A DNA stretch of 64,000 nucleotides from NCED01 sp035493955 (lineage in GTDB: Bacteria; Pseudomonadota; Alphaproteobacteria; Caulobacterales; Caulobacteraceae): assembly GCA_035493955.1 (NCBI GenBank), contig DATJHI010000040.1, positions 62,001 through 126,000 of the forward strand. Direction: 5' to 3'. The translations under genes and the position numbers were made by a program. The notes beneath the pieces were generated by a model. The model worked only from the letters and a program-made list of their open reading frames with translations, was not told where the DNA came from and made no database searches. Numbering within the stretch: the first letter of the stretch is position 1; each line of letters opens with the position of its first letter. Shown one piece after another: positions 60,400-64,000 of the stretch.

Positions 60400-62100
60400 T
60401 CACGAAGCGGTCAAGGATGGCGCGCGCGCCGGCGCGTCCACAACGGCTCCGGACGCTGCACCGCGGATGCGGTCGATCAAGGCCGTAGGATCCTCCGGCG
60501 CGCGGTCGCCGCGCCAGGCCACGTGTTGATCGGGGCGCGACAGAAGAAGGGCGTGCTCGTAGACCGGCGGAACGCCCGAACGACCGACGTCGAGCACGGT
60601 CAGCGGCACGCCCTTGCGGCGCGCCGCCTCGACCAGGCCGGTCACGGCGATGCTCCGGTCAAAACGTAGGAGGGTGTAGTCGGGGCCCATGGCGTCATAG
60701 AGCGAGCGGCCGTCCTCAAGCCAGAAGTGGGGGGTGCGGCAGCCCGGAACCGTGGACGGGGTGAAGTCGGACATCGAATAGCCCGGCGCGGCCGCCCCGT
60801 CATAGGCGATCAGGGGCGAGGTCTCATAGAAGTAGCCGAAGTTCAGGCCGCCGCAGCAGTACTGCCGGACATTGAGGTCATAGGCCGCCTGTCCCAAGGC
60901 GCGCCGCGCCGCCTCGCCCTCGGGAGTGAGCGCCTCAAGGTCGTCCGGCACCGAACGGCGCTGCTCGGCCGCTTGCTGGGCATGGTTCATGGCGAAATAG
61001 GAGACCTGCTCGGTGATCGGCCCCCGTTCGCCCTCATAGGCGTCCAGGATCGTGGCCGGGGCCCACCCCCGCAGATGCGCCGCCAGCAGCCAGGCGAGGT
61101 TGGCGGCGTCGGCGATCCCCGCATTCATGCCGTAGCCCGCGAAAGGCACCCAGATGTGGGCCGCGTCGCCGCAGAGGAACACGCGGCCGCGGCGGAACCT
61201 GTCCGCCACCAAGCGCCGCCCGACCCAATCCTCGTTGGTGATCATCTCGTATTGGAAGTCGGGGCCAACCCCCAGGATCTGGCGGATCGACCAGTCGCGA
61301 TCGACGGAGTCGAACTCCGGCTCGTCGGCCTTGAGATAGTTGTGGACCAGCCAGCGGCGCTCGCCGTCGATGGCGTAGACATTCCCCGAACGGCGCGGAT
61401 TGAGCGAGAAGTTCGACCACGCCGGCGCCGCGGTCATCATCCCCAACAGGGCGGGGGCGTCGATGAAGCTCGACTGCACACGCTGGACGACCGCATCGCC
61501 GACCAGTTTGGCGCCGATCGCCTTGCGGACACCCGAGCTGCCGCCGTCGCAACCGATCAGATAGCGGCAGGAGATGGTGGAGACGGCGCCGGTTTCGAGA
61601 TCGCGGATCTTGGCCGACACGCCGCCCTCGACCTCCTCGAAACCCTCGAGGGAGGTCCGGCTCATGATCTTCAGGCGCGGCTGCTCCACCGCGTATTGAA
61701 AGAGGATGGGTTCGAGGAAGATCTGGTTGATCCGATGGGGCGGCTCGGGCGTCGGCCACCAGGTGTCGTCGCCTTTCTCCCCTCGCGCCCGTCCCGCCGG
61801 TGAAGGGATCCGAATGCGCGACATTTCCTCGCCGACGGTGGTGGTGCGATAGGAGACGTCGTGCGGATAGTCGGCGGGCAGGCCCGCGGCACGGATGGTC
61901 CCCGCGATCCCGAGCCGCCGGAATATCTCCATGGAGCGGGCCGAGACATGGTTGCACTTCACGCTCGGCGGCTCCCCGGCGCGGCGGAGCTCCACGACAC
62001 GGACGTTCACTCCACGAGAGGCCAAGTCGATAGCCAAGGTCAGGCCGACCGGGCCCGCCCCGACGATCAATACGTCTGTATCGTGATCAGTCCCGTTCAC
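60400..62100 (-). CDS. FAD-dependent aromatic monooxygenase (phenol hydroxylase/MhpA-like)
   Basis: A 566-residue single-component flavin hydroxylase of the TfdB/MhpA group. The FAD dinucleotide motif is GAGPVG (14-19), the DG motif YLIGCDGGSSGVRKAIG, and the GD motif RVFLCGDAAHIWVPFAGYGM with Asp312. A thioredoxin-like C-terminal domain follows, as in phenol hydroxylases. It is the first gene of the second catabolic operon and should add a ring hydroxyl to give the catechol that LigAB cleaves. The GTG at 62100 follows GGAG. The substrate could be a hydroxyphenyl-acetate, -glyoxylate or -propionate. Confidence 0.9.
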   Translation of the reverse strand: MNGTDHDTDVLIVGAGPVGLTLAIDLASRGVNVRVVELRRAGEPPSVKCNHVSARSMEIFRRLGIAGTIRAAGLPADYPHDVSYRTTTVGEEMSRIRIPSPAGRARGEKGDDTWWPTPEPPHRINQIFLEPILFQYAVEQPRLKIMSRTSLEGFEEVEGGVSAKIRDLETGAVSTISCRYLIGCDGGSSGVRKAIGAKLVGDAVVQRVQSSFIDAPALLGMMTAAPAWSNFSLNPRRSGNVYAIDGERRWLVHNYLKADEPEFDSVDRDWSIRQILGVGPDFQYEMITNEDWVGRRLVADRFRRGRVFLCGDAAHIWVPFAGYGMNAGIADAANLAWLLAAHLRGWAPATILDAYEGERGPITEQVSYFAMNHAQQAAEQRRSVPDDLEALTPEGEAARRALGQAAYDLNVRQYCCGGLNFGYFYETSPLIAYDGAAAPGYSMSDFTPSTVPGCRTPHFWLEDGRSLYDAMGPDYTLLRFDRSIAVTGLVEAARRKGVPLTVLDVGRSGVPPVYEHALLLSRPDQHVAWRGDRAPEDPTALIDRIRGAASGAVVDAPARAPSLTAS

Positions 62101-62514
62101 TTAAGTCTCCGTCCGTCGGCGGCGATTGCAATACCAGCGAAGCGCCCCTATGCGAGCGCCGTCGTTGACGCGGCGACCAGATACATAACATGTTTAGTAT
62201 CTCGTCGCAATTCAGGGAAGGATCTTCCCCGTCACCACCGTAGGGCGCGCCGCGACGGCTCAAGTCGCCAGGGAGTCGGGGCGAGGCGAGCAACGCCATT
62301 TTCCTTATAAACTGCGCTATTGACCTATATGAAGGTCGAGTCCATTTTGCATCGGCGGCCAAGCGCACGCCAGCGATCGTACGCGTGGACGGTCAAGGGA
62401 GTTGGGAGCGAAGATCCGAGCTTGCCCTCAAAACAAAAGGCCTCGATTCTGGCCTATGATCATATCTAGTGTGGGCGTTCTTCGCCTTCATGACCGCCGC
62501 CTCGGAGGCCACCC
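62101..62514. other. Divergent regulatory region of the second operon
   Basis: The 414 bp hold no gene. They contain a near-perfect 20-bp palindrome at 62181-62200 and a perfect 10-bp palindrome TATGATCATA at 62455-62464, and are AT-rich in patches. Both promoters of the facing units should lie here. Confidence 0.6.
62181..62200. promoter_or_regulatory. 20-bp palindromic operator (probable)
   Basis: ATAC-nn-AACATGTT-nn-GTAT is symmetric in 16 of 20 positions and centred on CATG, 81 bp upstream of the hydroxylase start. The size and shape fit a dimeric MarR, GntR or TetR repressor. No such regulator gene is in the window. Confidence 0.6.
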
Positions 62515-63162
62515 CTGTCACGTATTCCGCTCGTCGATGAATTCGCCCTGAGCCCTGAGCAGCGTCGCGTCTACGACAAGATCGTATCGGGACCCCGCGG
62601 CCAGGTGGTCGGGCCCCTACGCGCCGCGCTGCATCATCCGGAACTGGCCGACCGCTGGCAGGAGTTCGGCGAGATCCTGCGCTATCGCACCAGCCTGCCT
62701 CACCGGCTGAAGGAACTGGCCATCATCGTCACCGGCCGCCACTGGAACTGCCCGGTGGAGTGGGCCATCCATGCTGACGCCAGCTTGCGGGCGGGCCTGC
62801 CGCCGGCGCTGGTCGACTCCATCCGCCTTTCCGAAACGCCGACCTCCGCCGACGAAGACGAACTGATCGTCTACGAATACACCCGGGAACTGCTGCAGCA
62901 CGGGCACGTCTCGCAACCGGTCTACGCCGCCGCGCACGCGCGCTTCGACACCGTCGGCCTGGTCGAGCTGACGGCGCTGATCGGCTATTACAGCATGGTG
63001 GCGATGACCCTGAACGCCCACGACGTCCCTGTGCCCGACTATCCGGGCTCGAAGCTGCCGCCGTTGTCGGCAGGACCCGATGGATTGTCGCCGCTGGCCG
63101 AACTCGCGCCCGCGCCGTCCGCCCCCTCGCCCAGCCAAAAGCAGGCTGCACGGAAAGCCTGA
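62515..63162 (+). CDS. Carboxymuconolactone decarboxylase family protein with apparent CTG start
   Basis: A 215-residue protein of the CMD/AhpD-like helical family, with HRLKELAIIVTGRHWNCPVEWAIHADAS and LTALIGYYSMVAMTLNAHDV. The conserved N-terminus (SRIPLVDEFALSPEQRRVYD) lies upstream of the first standard start (GTG 62605). The only in-frame start able to include it is CTG at 62515, six bases after GGAGG; a stop codon at 62491 excludes anything further upstream. Relatives usually begin MSRIPLV, so the CTG reading fits well. The CMD motif EWAIHADA lacks the redox CxxC of AhpD. Likely acts on a lactone or beta-keto acid of the pathway. Confidence 0.82.
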   Translation: MSRIPLVDEFALSPEQRRVYDKIVSGPRGQVVGPLRAALHHPELADRWQEFGEILRYRTSLPHRLKELAIIVTGRHWNCPVEWAIHADASLRAGLPPALVDSIRLSETPTSADEDELIVYEYTRELLQHGHVSQPVYAAAHARFDTVGLVELTALIGYYSMVAMTLNAHDVPVPDYPGSKLPPLSAGPDGLSPLAELAPAPSAPSPSQKQAARKA

Positions 63163-63189
63163 CGTCCCCGGCTTGATCGGAACACCGCC

Positions 63190-64000
63190 TTGACCGCATC
63201 GATTCCGCCGCAGCTCGTGGTGTTCGGCGACATCCCCCCCGAGCTCCGCCAAGCCCTCGAGCCCGCCTATGAACTGGTCGGCCGTACGTCCCTGCCGCCA
63301 GGGCCGGCCCCCGGTTTCGACATAGCCGTCACCACCAGCGTGACCGGCCTCGACGCAGCCCAGATGGCCGCCCTGCCGGACCTGAAACTGATCGCCTGCA
63401 ATGGCGCGGGGCTCGAGAACATCGATGTGGCGGAGGCGAACCGCCGAGGGGTGGTCGTCCGCAACACCCCCGACGCGGTGACCACGGACACGGCGGACTT
63501 CGCCCTGGCGCTGATCTTCGCGATCTCCCGGCGCCTGGTCGAAGGGGACCGGTTTGTCCGCGCCGGCCGATGGACCTCTGCCCGCATGGCGCCTTCGGTC
63601 CGCGTCCGGGGCAAGCGCCTGGGGATCGTCGGTTTCGGCAAGATCGGCTCGACCGTGGCCGAGCGCGCCGCGGCCCTGGGCCTCAAGGTCGCCTACAACG
63701 CCCGCAACGCCAAGCCGGGCCTTCCCTATGGGTTCGTCCAGAGCGTGGGCGACCTGGCGGAGGAGAGCGACTATCTGGTCCTTGCCTGTCCCGGCGGCGC
63801 CGAAACGCGCCACCTGGTCAATGCGGAGATCCTGCGGCGGCTGGGACCCAAGGGTTATCTGATCAACATCTCCCGCGGCTCGGTGGTCGACGAAACCGCC
63901 CTGCTCGCCGCGTTGCGGGACAAGACCATCGCCGGCGCCGCCCTCGACGTGTTCGAGAACGAGCCGGCGATCGATCCGGCCTTCTTCGCGCTGGAGAACG
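63190..64000 (+). CDS. D-2-hydroxyacid dehydrogenase, C-terminus beyond right edge
   Basis: 270 residues of an NAD(P)-dependent D-2-hydroxyacid dehydrogenase. The only possible start after the previous gene's stop is TTG at 63190. Features are NGAGLENIDVAEANRRGVVV, TADFALALIFAISRRLVEGD, the nucleotide motif VGFGKIG (148-153), catalytic Arg229 in NISRGSVVDE and Glu258 in FENEPA; the catalytic His lies beyond the window. It may be a GhrA-like 2-oxo-acid reductase or, given mdlC nearby, a D-mandelate-type dehydrogenase. It follows the CMD gene by 27 bp. Confidence 0.9.
   Translation, partial: MTASIPPQLVVFGDIPPELRQALEPAYELVGRTSLPPGPAPGFDIAVTTSVTGLDAAQMAALPDLKLIACNGAGLENIDVAEANRRGVVVRNTPDAVTTDTADFALALIFAISRRLVEGDRFVRAGRWTSARMAPSVRVRGKRLGIVGFGKIGSTVAERAAALGLKVAYNARNAKPGLPYGFVQSVGDLAEESDYLVLACPGGAETRHLVNAEILRRLGPKGYLINISRGSVVDETALLAALRDKTIAGAALDVFENEPAIDPAFFALEN

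Overview
The window comes from a high-GC alphaproteobacterium, most likely a member of the Caulobacteraceae (Phenylobacterium- or Caulobacter-like). The best evidence is a recognisable PopZ polar-organizing protein gene next to valS and a TolC-family outer-membrane gene, a neighbourhood I know from Caulobacter. GTG and TTG starts, many TonB-dependent receptors and short overlapping operons also fit. The genus call is inference.

Region 1-19 kb is core genome. It holds a TPR lipoprotein cut by the left edge, ETF-ubiquinone oxidoreductase, a family-4-like uracil-DNA glycosylase, a soluble lytic transglycosylase, a small GT2 glycosyltransferase, a VOC protein, a PA0069-type radical SAM protein, two methyltransferases (one a TrmA/RlmD-type RNA methyltransferase), two glycine-zipper envelope proteins with a strong terminator, valS, popZ, a TolC homologue, a protein-isoaspartate methyltransferase homologue, tRNA-Cys(GCA) and a secreted beta-propeller protein.

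Region 19-31 kb holds a tandem-domain PHB-depolymerase-like esterase, the biotin genes (bioA divergent from bioF-bioH/G-like-bioC-bioD; no bioB in the window), and a siderophore-receptor/PepSY/DUF4198 operon with Fur-box-like dyads at its 5' end.

Region 31-45 kb is accessory. It carries small exported proteins of poorly known families (SnoaL-like, DUF6152, a lipoprotein, a 280-aa DUF6152 neighbour, a duplicated ferredoxin-like-fold candidate, a DUF5666-like protein), a 1108-aa TonB receptor with an STN domain, a frameshifted dienelactone hydrolase, glutathione-dependent formaldehyde dehydrogenase, and an acyltransferase plus 2OG-Fe(II) oxygenase pair of lower GC.

Region 45.5-64 kb is an aromatic-acid catabolic island. 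One minus-strand operon (54.8 to 45.6 kb) encodes an acetolactate-synthase-like ThDP enzyme, two SMP-30 lactonases, an MFS importer, two cupins, benzoylformate decarboxylase and a benzaldehyde/vanillin-type dehydrogenase. A LysR regulator lies divergent to it. A second minus-strand operon (62.1 to 55.9 kb) encodes an FAD aromatic hydroxylase, a CHMS dehydrogenase, a split HpcE-like pair of FAH proteins, a two-subunit LigA/LigB extradiol dioxygenase and a CHMI-like tautomerase. Facing it are a carboxymuconolactone-decarboxylase-family gene, apparently with a CTG start, and a D-2-hydroxyacid dehydrogenase that runs off the right edge. I read the island as a composite route joining mandelate-type side-chain shortening to a homoprotocatechuate-like meta-cleavage pathway. 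The true substrate is unknown, and this is the best candidate for an undescribed system here.
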